DNA from: Mycetocola lacteus
GTDB taxonomy: Bacteria; Actinomycetota; Actinomycetes; Actinomycetales; Microbacteriaceae
Reading direction: 5' to 3'
Assembly (NCBI RefSeq): GCF_003667575.1
Contig: NZ_RCUY01000002.1
Location: 62,001 to 126,000, forward strand
Length of the DNA stretch: 64,000 nt
Below the pieces are notes generated by a model. It had not been told where the DNA came from. It was given only the letters and a program-made list of their open reading frames with translations, and made no database searches. This document shows positions 1 to 8,673 of the stretch, in pieces (position 1 is the first letter of the stretch; each line of letters opens with the position of its first letter). Made by a program: the position numbers and the translations under genes.

Positions 1-980
1 TCGAGGAAGCTTTCGATCCGATCCAGGGCAGCCTCGGCCTCGGCCAGGGCTCCGTCGTGGAAATCAATGGTGGAACGGTAGTGTGCCTGTCCCAGGAAGT
101 AGCGCAGCACGAGCGGTCGCGCTTGGGCGAGCAGGTCGGCGGCGAACAGCGAGTTGCCGAGCGACTTGGACATCTTCTGTCCGCCCACGTTCACCAGGCC
201 GTTGTGTACCCAGTAGTTTGCGAAGCCGTGACCGGCGGCGCTGGACTGAGCCAGCTCGTTCTCGTGGTGCGGGAAGCGCAGGTCGAGGCCCCCACCGTGG
301 ATGTCGAAGTTCTCGCCGAGGTAGCGGCTGGACATGGCCGAGCACTCGATGTGCCAGCCGGGGCGTCCGGCACCCCACGGGCTGTCCCAGACGGCCGAGG
401 AGGGCTCGCCATCCTTGCGTCCCTTCCACAGGGCAAAGTCGCGGGGATCGTTCTTGCCGCGCGGATCGGCGTCGGTGGCGTCCTCCATCGCGTCGATGCT
501 CTGCCGGGTCAGTTCGCCATAGCGCGACCAGCTGCGCACGTCGAAGTACACATCCCCCGAGCCATCGGCGGCCGGGTAGGCGTGACCGCGCTCGATCAGG
601 CTGGTGATGATCTGCTGCATCTGCTGGATGCTCGCGGTTGCCCGCGGCTCGTAGGTGGGCGGCAGAACGCCGAGTGCACGGTAGCCCTCGGTGAATTCCA
701 GCTCCATCCGGTAGGCCAGCGCCCACCACGGCTCATCCTCGGTGGCGTTGAGCAGCACCTTGTCATCGATGTCCGTGACGTTGCGTACCAGGGTGACCCG
801 GTAGCCCGAGTACTCAAACCAGCGACGCAGCTGATCGTAGACCAGCGCCGAACGCAGGTGCCCGATATGCGGGGAGGACTGCACGGTGGGTCCACAAACG
901 TAGAGTCCTACCTGGCCCGGAATAATCGGGGTAAATTCGCGCAGGTCTTGGGATTTGGAGTCGTACAGGTGTAGGGCCAC
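1..980 (-). CDS. cysS: Cysteinyl-tRNA synthetase, C-terminus cut by window edge
   Basis: Class I aminoacyl-tRNA synthetase that charges tRNA-Cys in the cytosol. The frame starts at a GTG (978-980) and reads [13 protein letters not shown], then YVCGPTVQ, the HIGH-type motif [10 protein letters not shown] near residue 35 and NVTDIDDK. The zinc and substrate region WHIECSAMS and [15 protein letters not shown] follow, and the KMSKS loop lies at about residues 269-273. About 326 residues are visible; the anticodon-binding C-terminus lies beyond base 1. The GTG was chosen because the conserved family N-terminus begins there; no strong Shine-Dalgarno sequence precedes it. The downstream order cysS, ispF, ispD, carD matches the M. 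tuberculosis neighbourhood, though here a TetR/DUF981 pair is inserted. Identity is very secure. Confidence 0.97.
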   Translation of the reverse strand, partial: MALHLYDSKSQDLREFTPIIPGQVGLYVCGPTVQSSPHIGHLRSALVYDQLRRWFEYSGYRVTLVRNVTDIDDKVLLNATEDEPWWALAYRMELEFTEGYRALGVLPPTYEPRATASIQQMQQIITSLIERGHAYPAADGSGDVYFDVRSWSRYGELTRQSIDAMEDATDADPRGKNDPRDFALWKGRKDGEPSSAVWDSPWGAGRPGWHIECSAMSSRYLGENFDIHGGGLDLRFPHHENELAQSSAAGHGFANYWVHNGLVNVGGQKMSKSLGNSLFAADLLAQARPLVLRYFLGQAHYRSTIDFHDGALAEAEAALDRIESFL

Positions 981-1108
981 GTATATAAGAGTACAAGGGG
1001 CGAGGCCCGACGGCGCGCCGCGGCCGGTGTGTGACACGAGATTTTCTCGCTCAGACACCGTGTTTACTCAAAAAATACCGGTTGTCAGATGTATTTTGTG
1101 CGCGCGGG

Positions 1109-1696
1109 CTACCCTCGCGGAACTCGCTTCAGGAGGTCGAGGAGCCGGGCAACCTGCCGCGCGGCCGCGAGCCTGGGGTCGGCTTCCCCCGCACCCACCG
1201 CATAGAGCAGGCTCGCATCGAGCATCTGGGCGATCATCTCGGTCTCCCCCACGCCACCAAACCCGCAGCGATCCAGCACGGTTTCCAGCGCGGCCAGCAG
1301 ACGCGGGCGGGACACGGCCATGATCTCGCGCAGCTCGGGATCGGCCCCGGCCTCCAGCATGGGTTCAAGTCGCACCCGAACCAGGTTGGGATCGGTCTGC
1401 GGCGCGTACCAGGTTTCCAGCAGCAGCGAGGCGGTCGCCACCGCGTCGCGCTCGGACCGCGGCAACGCCTCGGCCACCCGGGTGGCGGCGGTGACGCGAA
1501 CATTTTCGGCCGAGGTGACCGCGGCGGCGTAGAGCTCACGCCGGGTGGCAAACAGGTAGTTGGCAGACCCCGCGGGGATCCCCGCGGCATCGGCGACCCG
1601 GCGGTGCGTAATCGCGCGCGGGCCCTCGGCAATCAGCAGCGTCGCGGCGGCGGCCACCATGAGCTCTCGGCGCTGCTGGGTGGTCGGCGTAGTCAT
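1109..1696 (-). CDS. TetR-family transcriptional regulator
   Basis: 195 residues, normal for TetR. The N-terminal helix-turn-helix lies at about residues 10-55 (RRELMVAAAATLLIAEGPRAITHRRVADAAG followed by GSANYLFATRRELY), and the C-terminal two thirds is an all-helical ligand and dimer domain with no recognisable ligand signature. It is transcribed away from the DUF981 membrane-protein gene, with a 97-bp shared promoter region that contains repeated TATAC/GTATA half-sites. The simplest reading is that it represses itself and that membrane gene (inference). Ligand unknown. Confidence 0.85.
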   Translation of the reverse strand: MTTPTTQQRRELMVAAAATLLIAEGPRAITHRRVADAAGIPAGSANYLFATRRELYAAAVTSAENVRVTAATRVAEALPRSERDAVATASLLLETWYAPQTDPNLVRVRLEPMLEAGADPELREIMAVSRPRLLAALETVLDRCGFGGVGETEMIAQMLDASLLYAVGAGEADPRLAAARQVARLLDLLKRVPRG

Positions 1697-1746
1697 CTCC
1701 CCAGATTACCGGCTTGCTCCCCCTAGGAATCCGCACAGACCGGGTT

Positions 1747-1775
1747 TATACTGCCGTATACACAGCATATACACA
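1747..1775. promoter_or_regulatory. Candidate TetR operator / promoter region
   Basis: The stretch holds a 5-4-5 palindrome, TATAC-tgcc-GTATA (1747-1760), and a direct repeat TATACACA at 1757-1764 and 1768-1775. The first TATACT could also serve as a -10 element for the rightward gene, whose start codon is at 1794. Position between the divergent TetR and DUF981 genes supports operator function; binding is inferred. Confidence 0.4.
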
Positions 1776-1793
1776 TGCATAGAAGGAAACCTC

Positions 1794-2522
1794 ATGTCCC
1801 CCATCAAAACCGAGGGTCTGGTCATCGACTGGACCCAGATGCCCACCTACAACACGATCATGTCGATCGCCGCCGGCGCCGGACTGCTGCTGCTGGTCCT
1901 GCTCGCCCGCGAGCTGCGCAAGAAGGACACCGAGTTTGTCCCCGAGGGATGGGCACTCGCCTCGGGTGTGCTCGGCTTCATCCTGACCGCCACCGGCCTG
2001 CACATGACCCTCACCTGGCCCTTTGCCAAGTACTTCCCCTTTGACAACATCATCTTCGGTGAGACCAGCCTCGGTCTCGGCGTGCTGCTCCTGGCCTCCT
2101 CGCTGTTCCTCTGGAAGCGTGGCAAGACGATCCGCGACGCAGCGGATCCCGCTCAGTATGTGGCGAAGGTGTCGCGTCCGCTGGGCATCTTCATCGTCGG
2201 CCTCGGCCTCGCCCTGTTCGGGATCGCGTTCGCCGGCGTGATCTTCCAGCTCTTTGCCGCCCCGCCGGAGGAGCCCATCTCCGGTGCCTTCGCCGAGTAT
2301 CCGATGATCGAGGCGATCTTCATGTCCGGTCTGTTTGCCCTGGTGGGCCTCGGCGCGGTTCTCTTCCCGTTCGCGCTGAAGAGCTTTTCGGTCAAGACCC
2401 TGCCCGGTGTCGTTGAAAAGATTGTGGGCATCGTCTGGGGTCTCGCGGGCATCGCGTTTGTGCTGTTTGGCGCGATGAACTTCTTCACCCACATCGGCCT
2501 GATCGTCAACACGATGGGCTAG
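1794..2522 (+). CDS. DUF981 family integral membrane protein
   Basis: 242 residues starting at an ATG preceded by AGAAGGAAA. The opening WTQMPTYNTIMSIAAGAG is characteristic of DUF981 proteins. About six to seven hydrophobic segments are visible: residues about 20-37, 50-67, 85-105, 130-155, 175-195 and 205-235. No catalytic motif was recognised and the family has no established function. It stands alone, divergent from a TetR regulator, and ends in a strong bidirectional terminator, so it is probably a single-gene transcript controlled by that regulator. Longer upstream extensions of the frame are non-coding in character. Confidence 0.85.
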   Translation: MSPIKTEGLVIDWTQMPTYNTIMSIAAGAGLLLLVLLARELRKKDTEFVPEGWALASGVLGFILTATGLHMTLTWPFAKYFPFDNIIFGETSLGLGVLLLASSLFLWKRGKTIRDAADPAQYVAKVSRPLGIFIVGLGLALFGIAFAGVIFQLFAAPPEEPISGAFAEYPMIEAIFMSGLFALVGLGAVLFPFALKSFSVKTLPGVVEKIVGIVWGLAGIAFVLFGAMNFFTHIGLIVNTMG

Positions 2523-2534
2523 TCTCCCCCACAC

Positions 2535-2568
2535 AAAAATGCCGGACCCCGCGGGGCCCGGCATTTTT
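2535..2568. terminator. Bidirectional rho-independent terminator
   Basis: A near-perfect hairpin with arms AAAAATGCCGG / CCGGCATTTTT and a GC-rich core, T-run on one side and A-run on the other. It sits between the convergent DUF981 gene and ispDF and can serve both. Confidence 0.9.
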
Positions 2569-2579
2569 GTTACTCGACC

Positions 2580-3752
2580 CTAGTGGCGCTGGCGCAGCGC
2601 CGCGGTCGCGATGGCGGTGAGGCCCTCGCCCCGACCGGCGAAGCCTAGGCGGTCGGTCGTGGTGGCCGAGAGGCTCACCGGGGCCCCGATCAGCCCGCTC
2701 AGCAGAGCTTCGGCCTCGGCCCGGCGCGGGGTGAAGCGCGGGGTGTTGCCGATGATCTGGACCGAGACGTTCTCGATCCCGAAGCCCGCCTGGATCAGCC
2801 GCTCCCGGGTTGCGATCAGGAAGACCTCGCCGCGTGCCTGGGCAAACCGGGGGTCATCGGTCCCGAACATCGTGCCGATGTCGCCGAGTCCGGCGGCACC
2901 CAGCAGTGCGTCGGTGATCGCGTGGGCCACCGCATCGCCATCCGAGTGACCGGCGAGCCCGGCCTCCCCCGGCCAGAGCAGGCCCGCGAGCCACAGTTCG
3001 GCGTTGTCATCGTAGGCGTGCACGTCCACCCCAACCCCCACGCGGATCCGCTCGCCGCCCTCGGGGCGCAGCAGGTGTTCGGCACGGTTGAGGTCCCACG
3101 GGGTGGTGATCTTGAAGGCGCGGGCATCTCCGGGGATCACCGCGACAGATCCGCCGGTGGCCGCAAACAGCGCCGCGTCGTCGGTGTACTCCTCCTCGGC
3201 GTCCGCGTAGCCCTGAGCCAGCGCGTGGCGCGGGAACCCCTGGGGAGTCTGCATCGCCCGCAGCTCGTCACGGTCCACGGTCTCGACGATGCGCTCCTCG
3301 TCATCCACCCGCTTGATGGTGTCGGCCACCGCCAGGCCCGGAACAATTCCGCGGCCGCCCGCGGCCACCGAGTCCACCACGTCGTCAAACTGCGTGGAGG
3401 GGGTCAGCGCCCGGGCCGCGTCGTGCACCAGGACGATGCGCACCGAGTCGGCCAGCACCGCGATTCCCGCGGCGACCGAGGCCTGTCGGGTCGCCCCGCC
3501 GGTCACCACCGAGGCGTACTCGGCGGCATCTCCGGCCGCGTGGCCCAGGATAAGTTCGGCGTCCCCGCGGAACGCCTCGGGAGCAACCACGATCACCTGT
3601 GCCTCACGACGCATGCCAAAAACGCCGCGCAGCGCGTGCTCGAGGATCGGCACGCCGGCCACCTCACGGAAAGCCTTGGGGATATCTCCGCCGAGGCGGG
3701 TTCCACTTCCGGCGGCTACAACGATCACGGCGACGGCGGGGTTCACACTCAT
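2580..3752 (-). CDS. ispDF: Bifunctional IspD-IspF isoprenoid biosynthesis enzyme
   Basis: 390 residues catalysing two non-consecutive steps of the MEP pathway. IspD (2-C-methyl-D-erythritol 4-phosphate cytidylyltransferase) covers about residues 5-230, with the CTP-binding [16 protein letters not shown] loop, VHDAAR and QTPQGF. IspF (2C-methyl-D-erythritol 2,4-cyclodiphosphate synthase) covers about 236-388, with [36 protein letters not shown] and the C-terminal [14 protein letters not shown]. The two are separate adjacent genes in M. tuberculosis but fused in several other bacteria. It lies downstream of carD on the same strand, with a hairpin in between. Cytosolic and probably essential. 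Confidence 0.96.
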   Translation of the reverse strand: MSVNPAVAVIVVAAGSGTRLGGDIPKAFREVAGVPILEHALRGVFGMRREAQVIVVAPEAFRGDAELILGHAAGDAAEYASVVTGGATRQASVAAGIAVLADSVRIVLVHDAARALTPSTQFDDVVDSVAAGGRGIVPGLAVADTIKRVDDEERIVETVDRDELRAMQTPQGFPRHALAQGYADAEEEYTDDAALFAATGGSVAVIPGDARAFKITTPWDLNRAEHLLRPEGGERIRVGVGVDVHAYDDNAELWLAGLLWPGEAGLAGHSDGDAVAHAITDALLGAAGLGDIGTMFGTDDPRFAQARGEVFLIATRERLIQAGFGIENVSVQIIGNTPRFTPRRAEAEALLSGLIGAPVSLSATTTDRLGFAGRGEGLTAIATAALRQRH

Positions 3753-3789
3753 ACAACGAGCGTACAGGCCGGGCCTCCGAGGAAACGCA

Positions 3790-3821
3790 AAACGGGCAGA
3801 TGCATCAGCATCCGCCCGTTT
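3790..3821 (-). terminator. Terminator downstream of carD
   Basis: Inverted repeat AAACGGGC-a-GATGC / GCATC-c-GCCCGTTT with a four-base loop; on the minus strand the stem is followed by TTTTG. It separates carD from ispDF and may attenuate readthrough. Confidence 0.75.
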
Positions 3822-3894
3822 CGAAGTGCGTTATTCGGGGGTGAACCCGTGAGTGGCTAGCAAGCCCAACCTCCAGAGGAGGTCTCAAGACCTA

Positions 3895-4377
3895 CTAGGA
3901 AGCCAGTACCTCATCGAGGACCAGCGACGCCTTGTCCTCATCGGTCTTCTCGGCCAGGGCCAGCTCGGAGATCAGGATCTGCCGGGCCTTTGCCAGCATG
4001 CGCTTCTCTCCGGCGGAGAGTCCACGGTCCTGGTCTCGGCGCCAGAGGTCACGAACAACCTCGCTCACCTTGATCACATCGCCGGAGGCGAGCTTTTCAA
4101 GGTTGGCCTTGTACCGGCGCGACCAGTTGGTGGGTTCCTCGGTGAAGGGTGCACGCAGCACGTCGAACACGCGCTCCAGCCCCTCCTTGCCGATCACATC
4201 GCGGACCCCAACAAGGTCCACATTGTCTGCCGGAACCTCGATAACCAGGTCGCCCTGGGTCACCCGCAGTTTCAGATATGTTTTCTCGACGCCCTTAATC
4301 AACCGGGTCTTTACCTCGGTAATTTCGGCAGCCCCGTGGTGGGGGTAAACGACGGTCTCGCCAACCTCAAAAATCAT
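3895..4377 (-). CDS. carD: CarD-family RNA polymerase-binding transcription regulator
   Basis: 160 residues, the usual length. The N-terminal Tudor-like RNA-polymerase-interaction domain (about residues 1-60) begins [19 protein letters not shown]. The C-terminal helical DNA-contact domain includes the tryptophan of [13 protein letters not shown], which in the family wedges into the upstream edge of the promoter bubble. CarD stabilises open complexes at rRNA and housekeeping promoters. It is divergent from the LpqE-like lipoprotein gene exactly as in M. tuberculosis (carD / lpqE). Confidence 0.95.
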   Translation of the reverse strand: MIFEVGETVVYPHHGAAEITEVKTRLIKGVEKTYLKLRVTQGDLVIEVPADNVDLVGVRDVIGKEGLERVFDVLRAPFTEEPTNWSRRYKANLEKLASGDVIKVSEVVRDLWRRDQDRGLSAGEKRMLAKARQILISELALAEKTDEDKASLVLDEVLAS

Positions 4378-4537
4378 GAATCGGTGTCCCTTCAGCGTTT
4401 TTCAGTTTAGCACAGTGAAGATACGTTATTATCTGCGCGGTCAACACACCCTTTATCCGCACGCTAGACTAGGACGGTCCAGCCCCTGCACGCGGGCAAT
4501 CCCGCTCGCCTGCCACCGTCGTGTTCTTGGAGGACCA

Positions 4538-5029
4538 GTGAAGACGCGTTTCATCACCTCGGCCGTACTCGCGGCTACCGTTCTTGTCGGCACCGCCGGT
4601 TGCAACCTGATCGCCCCGCAGGCGACGCTGAAGCACTACGACGCGAGCGATGGCGTTTCCGCAAACGTCGGAACCCTCGACGTGCGTAACGCCCTGGTGA
4701 TCTCCCACTCGAAGACCGAGGCCGTGCTGGCCGTCACCGTGGTGAACACCGGTGACAAGGCTCAGACCCTGAACATCGAATACCCCGGCGGACGCACCTC
4801 CGTCGAGATCGACGCTACCGGGATGACCACCTTTGGTGCCGACGGCAAGCCCGGCATCACCCTGCAGGACTTCACGACCCCGGCCGGCGCCGACGCCGCC
4901 ATGTCGTTCCAGTACGGCAACGAGACCGCCGGTGAGGCCCGCGTTCCGGTCCTCGACCCGGTACTCAAGGAGTACGAGACCATCACCCCGGTCCCGAGCC
5001 CCTCGGCCTCGTCCTCGACCGGCAACTAA
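4538..5029 (+). CDS. LpqE-like secreted lipoprotein
   Basis: 163 residues from a GTG preceded by GGAGGACCA; a longer in-frame upstream extension lacks signal-peptide character. Residues 1-22 form a lipoprotein signal peptide with lipobox VGTAGC, so the mature protein is lipid-anchored at the Cys. The rest is a beta-rich domain (ALVISHSKTEAVLAVTVVNTGDKAQTL) ending in a Ser/Pro-rich tail. Position beside carD matches lpqE of M. tuberculosis, which belongs to a copper-chaperone-like (PCuAC) fold group, but no Met/His copper site is obvious here. Function uncertain. Confidence 0.8.
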   Translation: MKTRFITSAVLAATVLVGTAGCNLIAPQATLKHYDASDGVSANVGTLDVRNALVISHSKTEAVLAVTVVNTGDKAQTLNIEYPGGRTSVEIDATGMTTFGADGKPGITLQDFTTPAGADAAMSFQYGNETAGEARVPVLDPVLKEYETITPVPSPSASSSTGN

Positions 5030-5075
5030 CACCTACAGCATTCGCCTCGCTCGCCCACAGGCCAGCGCGCACCTC

Positions 5076-5116
5076 ACCGGGTATCAACACGGCTTTCGCC
5101 GGTTGATACCCGGTTT
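5076..5116 (+). terminator. Rho-independent terminator of the lipoprotein gene
   Basis: Perfect 13-bp arms ACCGGGTATCAAC (5076-5088) and GTTGATACCCGGT (5102-5114) with a 13-base loop, then TTTT. Confidence 0.9.
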
Positions 5117-5212
5117 TGTATTTCGCCGTGGACCCATCATCACGAGTACGCGACGCGCCCGACTTCGAAATCACCTCAAGAAGTTCGCAAAAATATCACC
5201 GCCGAGAAACGC

Positions 5213-5245
5213 CGCCGCCCGCACACCATCGGTGCACGGGCGGCG
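5213..5245 (-). terminator. Terminator downstream of regX3
   Basis: Inverted repeat CGCCGCCCG-ca-CACC / GGTG-ca-CGGGCGGCG just past the regX3 stop; on the minus strand it is followed by a short T-containing stretch. Confidence 0.7.
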
Positions 5246-5279
5246 AAATCGCGACCTCAGGCGAGGCGCACAGGGTGGG

Positions 5280-5966
5280 CTAGCCCTCCAGGCGGTAGCC
5301 GAGGCCACGCACGGTCAGCAGCATCTTGGGCTCGGAGGGAACCGGTTCGATCCGCGAGCGGATGCGCTTGATGTGCACGTCCAGGGTCTTGGTGTCCCCG
5401 AAGTAGTCGCTGCCCCACACGCGGTCGATGAGCTGTCCGCGGGTGAGCACGCGGCCGGTGTTGCGCATGAGCATTTCCAGCAGCTCGAACTCCTTGAGCG
5501 GCATCGCTACGGCGGTGCCGTCCACCTCGACCGTGTGCCGGTTGAGGTCCATCGTGACGTTCCCGGCGCGCAGCACGGTGTCATCCAGCTCGTCGCCCTC
5601 CTCGTCGCCGCGGCGACGCAGGACGGCGCGAATTCGGGCGAGCAGTTCGCGGCTCTTATACGGCTTGGTCACGTAGTCATCGGCCCCGAGTTCGAGACCC
5701 ACCACCACGTCCACCTCATCATCCTTGGCGGTCACCATGATGATCGGCACAGTAGAGAGCGCACGGATCTGCCGGCACACCTCGGTGCCCGAGATCCCCG
5801 GCAGCATGAGATCCAGCAGGATCACCTCGGGGTTATCGGTGTGGAACTTGGCCAGCGCGTCCGTTCCGTTCTCGGCGAGCGACACGGTGTGCCCCTCGCG
5901 CTCCAGCAGGTACACCAGCGGTTCGCTGAGTGAAGCTTCGTCCTCAACAACCAGGATGCGAGCCAT
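5280..5966 (-). CDS. regX3: Two-component response regulator RegX3 (phosphate response)
   Basis: 228 residues, OmpR/PhoB class. The receiver domain (about 1-120) has the acidic pocket VEDE, phospho-acceptor Asp52 in LLDLMLPG, Thr in MVTAK and Lys in TKPYKSRELLARI. A winged-helix DNA-binding domain (about 130-226) carries LKEFELLEML, LTRGQLIDRVWG and LDVHIKRIR. Its start overlaps the senX3 stop by one base (TAATG), so the pair is translationally coupled. In actinobacteria this system activates the PHO regulon under phosphate limitation; the GTTCACC boxes before pstS are the expected targets. Confidence 0.93.
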   Translation of the reverse strand: MARILVVEDEASLSEPLVYLLEREGHTVSLAENGTDALAKFHTDNPEVILLDLMLPGISGTEVCRQIRALSTVPIIMVTAKDDEVDVVVGLELGADDYVTKPYKSRELLARIRAVLRRRGDEEGDELDDTVLRAGNVTMDLNRHTVEVDGTAVAMPLKEFELLEMLMRNTGRVLTRGQLIDRVWGSDYFGDTKTLDVHIKRIRSRIEPVPSEPKMLLTVRGLGYRLEG

Positions 5967-7132
5967 TACTTTTCCTCCAGGGATGTGGTTTCGATCTGAG
6001 CCCGGGCATCAGCCGATGCCTCGGGAAGTCTGATGGTGAAGGTGGAGCCCTGGCCCACGCGGGACCACACTCGGGCCTCGCCACCGTGGTTCTGTGCCGT
6101 GTGCTTGACGATGGAGAGCCCCAGGCCCGATCCGCCGGTGGTGCGCGAGCGCGCCTGATCCACCCGGAAGAAGCGCTCAAACACGCGTTCGCGCTCCTCC
6201 TCGGCGATGCCCGGGCCCTGGTCGGTGACCGAGACCTCGACGATCCCGTCACGCACGGCCAGGCCCACACCGACGCGAGTGGCGTCCGGGGAGTAGGCGA
6301 TCGCGTTATTCACCAGGTTGTGCACGGCCACCACGAGCAGTGCCCGGTCGCCGATCACGACGGCATCGGAGACGGTTCGGGAGATCACCTCGACCCCGTG
6401 GGATTCGGCGATCACCTTGTTCTGTTCCACCGCGGCCTTGACCACATCGGCCATGTCCACCAGCGCCGGCTTCCCGATCGCCTCGGCGGACTGGAGCCGG
6501 GAGAGGTTGATGATGTCGGCGGTGATCTTGGTCAGCCGCTCGGCCTCCACCTCCAGGCGGGTGGCGAAGGAGCGCACCCGCTCGGGATCATCGGCGGCGG
6601 GATCCAGGGCATCGGCCAGCAGCGAAATCGCGCCGATCGGGGTCTTGAGTTCGTGGGAGATGTTGGCGATGAAATCGCGGCGGACCTCATCCAGGCGCAG
6701 CCGCTCGGTCTGATCCTCCACCAGGATCAGCACGTAGCGTGTGCCCAGGCGCGCCCCGCGGGCGAGGACCTGACGGTCAAGCTCGCCGAACTGGTCGGGG
6801 CGCAGGGCAAATTCGCGGGTGGTGGGCAGTCCGGTGTCGCGCACCACATTGGCCAGTGCGTCAAGCTCCTCATGGGTCACGTGACCATCCCGCACCAAGC
6901 CCAGCGTGAACGCCGCGCTCGATGCCTTGACCACATTGCCCGAGGGGTCCACGACCACGCCCGCGCTTTCGATCGCATCCAGAACCTGCGATACCCCCTC
7001 CGGCACCCGGGGTGCGGCAACGGCGGCCACCCGACGGCCGCGCTGAGCGGCCACAAAGAACAGGAGGGTAAACCCGGCCCCCAGGACAAGTCCCAGGACC
7101 AGAGTGGAAGTCACCAACAGGGTTGAGTGCAT
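5966..7132 (-). CDS. senX3: Sensor histidine kinase SenX3
   Basis: 388 residues. One clear N-terminal membrane segment (about 5-28) is followed by a PAS-like domain (about 45-145), the dimerisation/phosphoacceptor helix with His160 in DFIANISHELKTPIG, and a HATPase domain with N-box VHNLVNNAIAYS, G1 VTDQGPGI, F-box FERFFRVD and G2 GGSGLGLSIVKH. It phosphorylates RegX3. Divergent from phoU, whose product normally links the Pst transporter state to this kinase. The M. tuberculosis order is also phoU-like (phoY1)/senX3/regX3-related. Confidence 0.93.
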   Translation of the reverse strand: MHSTLLVTSTLVLGLVLGAGFTLLFFVAAQRGRRVAAVAAPRVPEGVSQVLDAIESAGVVVDPSGNVVKASSAAFTLGLVRDGHVTHEELDALANVVRDTGLPTTREFALRPDQFGELDRQVLARGARLGTRYVLILVEDQTERLRLDEVRRDFIANISHELKTPIGAISLLADALDPAADDPERVRSFATRLEVEAERLTKITADIINLSRLQSAEAIGKPALVDMADVVKAAVEQNKVIAESHGVEVISRTVSDAVVIGDRALLVVAVHNLVNNAIAYSPDATRVGVGLAVRDGIVEVSVTDQGPGIAEEERERVFERFFRVDQARSRTTGGSGLGLSIVKHTAQNHGGEARVWSRVGQGSTFTIRLPEASADARAQIETTSLEEK

Positions 7133-7305
7133 ACGACTAGATTAGGGGGCAGTGCACCCGGTTACCCAACGGCAACCATCCCAACCAGGGCTTTTAGTGT
7201 CGCGTTTACGTAATCGGCACCAACTGTTAACCTTGACCGGGCATTCTAATGCGGTGCCGCCAATCCTTCGGCCCGCACCACACACCCGTTCACACGAGGA
7301 GAAGC

Positions 7306-7971
7306 ATGCGTCAGGTATTCCAGCAGGAGTTGCGAGAGGTTCAGGATCGTCTGATCGCCATCTCGGAGCTCGTGACGATCTCGATTGAGAACGCCGTGCG
7401 CGCTTTCAACGAATCGGATGTGGCAATCGCCGAGGGTGTGATCGAGAACGACACCCGCATCGACGTCCTCACTCGCGCCCTGGACGAACTCGCCATCAAC
7501 ATTCTTGCCCGCCAGCAGCCGGTCGCCCGCGACCTGCGCACCGTCGTCTCGGCCCTGCGTATCTCCGCATCGCTTGAGCGCATGGGTGACATGGCCGAGC
7601 ACATCGCCCAGCTTGCCCGCTACCGTTTCCCGGAGCGCGCGGTGCCCAAGGGCCTGCGTTCGACCTTCGCCGAGATGGGGCGTCTGGACGTGGAGATCTC
7701 GCGCAAGCTCACCGAGATGCTGCGCAACCAGGATGTGGAGCTCGCCGAGGAGATCCTGACCGACGATGACCGGGTTGATGACCTGCACGTCGCCGTCTTC
7801 GAGAAGGTTCTGGGCGACTCCTGGAAGGGTGAGGCCACCGCAACCGTGGACGCCACCCTCGCCTCCCGCTACCACGAGCGCTTCGCCGACCACGCGGTCT
7901 CGATCGCCAAGAAGGTCCAGTACCTCGCCACCGGCGACTGGACCCCGGAGTCGGACGACAACGCGCTCTAG
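7306..7971 (+). CDS. phoU: Phosphate signalling protein PhoU
   Basis: 221 residues from an ATG with GAGGAGAAG as ribosome site. Two PhoU three-helix repeats are visible (about 5-95 and 115-205) with the characteristic MGDMAEHIAQLAR in the first and RYHERFADHAVSIAKKVQYLATG in the second. PhoU inhibits the phosphate two-component system when the Pst transporter is phosphate-replete. It is separated from pstSCAB by about 38 kb but adjacent to the sensor pair. The divergent region with senX3 contains GTTAACC (7226-7232) and GTTCAC (7289-7294), partial matches to PHO boxes, not arranged as a clear tandem. Confidence 0.95.
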   Translation: MRQVFQQELREVQDRLIAISELVTISIENAVRAFNESDVAIAEGVIENDTRIDVLTRALDELAINILARQQPVARDLRTVVSALRISASLERMGDMAEHIAQLARYRFPERAVPKGLRSTFAEMGRLDVEISRKLTEMLRNQDVELAEEILTDDDRVDDLHVAVFEKVLGDSWKGEATATVDATLASRYHERFADHAVSIAKKVQYLATGDWTPESDDNAL

Positions 7972-7984
7972 TCCGGCCCGTCAC

Positions 7985-8018
7985 AAACCCCGCGGAACCT
8001 CGGTTTCGCGGGGTTTTT
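7985..8018 (+). terminator. Rho-independent terminator of phoU
   Basis: Arms AAACCCCGCG (7985-7994) and CGCGGGGTTT (8007-8016) followed by further T residues. Confidence 0.9.
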
Positions 8019-8053
8019 GCTGCGCCCAAACATCACGACCGGACTTCTCGTGT

Positions 8054-8073
8054 TAGTATCGCTATTGATACTA
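8054..8073. promoter_or_regulatory. Candidate HicB autoregulatory operator
   Basis: Perfect palindrome TAGTATC-gctatt-GATACTA ending just before the hicA start codons at 8077. HicB antitoxins with ribbon-helix-helix tails bind such palindromes over their own promoter; the AT-rich arms may also contain the -10 element. Function inferred from position. Confidence 0.6.
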
Positions 8074-8076
8074 TAG

Positions 8077-8331
8077 ATGATGGCCAACATGATGAAGGTC
8101 CTCATCCGTATGAAACAGAACCCAAGCGACGTGAGATTCACTGAGCTCGCACGGGTCTGCGACCACTATTTTGGCGAACCTCGCCAGAACAGCACCGCAC
8201 ATCGGGTCTATCGGATGCCCTGGCCGGGTGACCCTCGAGTAAACATCCAAAATATCCGAGGCAGGGCAAAGGCCTATCAGGTGAAGCAGGTACTTGCCGC
8301 GATAGCTAAACTGACGGGGGAATCCGCATGA
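8077..8331 (+). CDS. hicA: HicA-like mRNA interferase toxin
   Basis: Up to 84 residues; several tandem ATG codons (8077, 8080, 8089, 8092) make the exact start uncertain, and MKVLIRMKQ from 8092 is equally plausible. The dsRBD-like HicA fold is suggested by the short size, a candidate catalytic His in NSTAHRVYRMP, and the basic strand/helix that follows (VNIQNIRGRAKAYQVKQVLAAI). HicA toxins cleave mRNA and are neutralised by the HicB encoded next, whose start overlaps by ATGA. Sequence match is moderate, so the assignment rests on size, partner and operator. Confidence 0.7.
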   Translation: MMANMMKVLIRMKQNPSDVRFTELARVCDHYFGEPRQNSTAHRVYRMPWPGDPRVNIQNIRGRAKAYQVKQVLAAIAKLTGESA

Positions 8332-8654
8332 TTCACGCAGATCACTACACCTATCGAGTCCGCTGGTCCGGGGAGGACAACGGGTTCCTGGGCACCGTCG
8401 CCGAGTTCCCCGCGCTCTCCTGGTTCGCCGAAACCTCACGGGACGCCTTCACCGGGATTAACAAACTCGTCGCCGAAGTGCTCGCGGATATGGAGCTCAG
8501 CGGCGAGACGATCCCCGGCCCCCTCTCGGACCGCGCATATTCCGGGAAGTTCCTCGTACGCATCGCGCCCGAGCTCCACCGTAATCTCGCGATCGAGGCC
8601 GCGGAACAGCAGGTTTCACTCAACCGACTCATCTCCATGCGCCTCGCAAGCTAG
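8328..8654 (+). CDS. hicB: HicB-like antitoxin
   Basis: 108 residues. The N-terminal half (about 5-60) has the HicB partial-RNase-H-like pattern, YTYRVRWSGEDNGFLGTVAEFPALSWFAET. The C-terminal part (about 80-108) is an Arc/MetJ-type ribbon-helix-helix, VRIAPELHRNLAIEAAEQQVSLNRLISMRL, expected to bind the upstream palindrome. Translationally coupled to the toxin by a 4-base overlap, giving the common toxin-first hicAB order. The antitoxin assignment is firmer than the toxin's. Confidence 0.83.
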   Translation: MIHADHYTYRVRWSGEDNGFLGTVAEFPALSWFAETSRDAFTGINKLVAEVLADMELSGETIPGPLSDRAYSGKFLVRIAPELHRNLAIEAAEQQVSLNRLISMRLAS

Positions 8655-8673
8655 CCGAACGGCAAAAGCAGGC

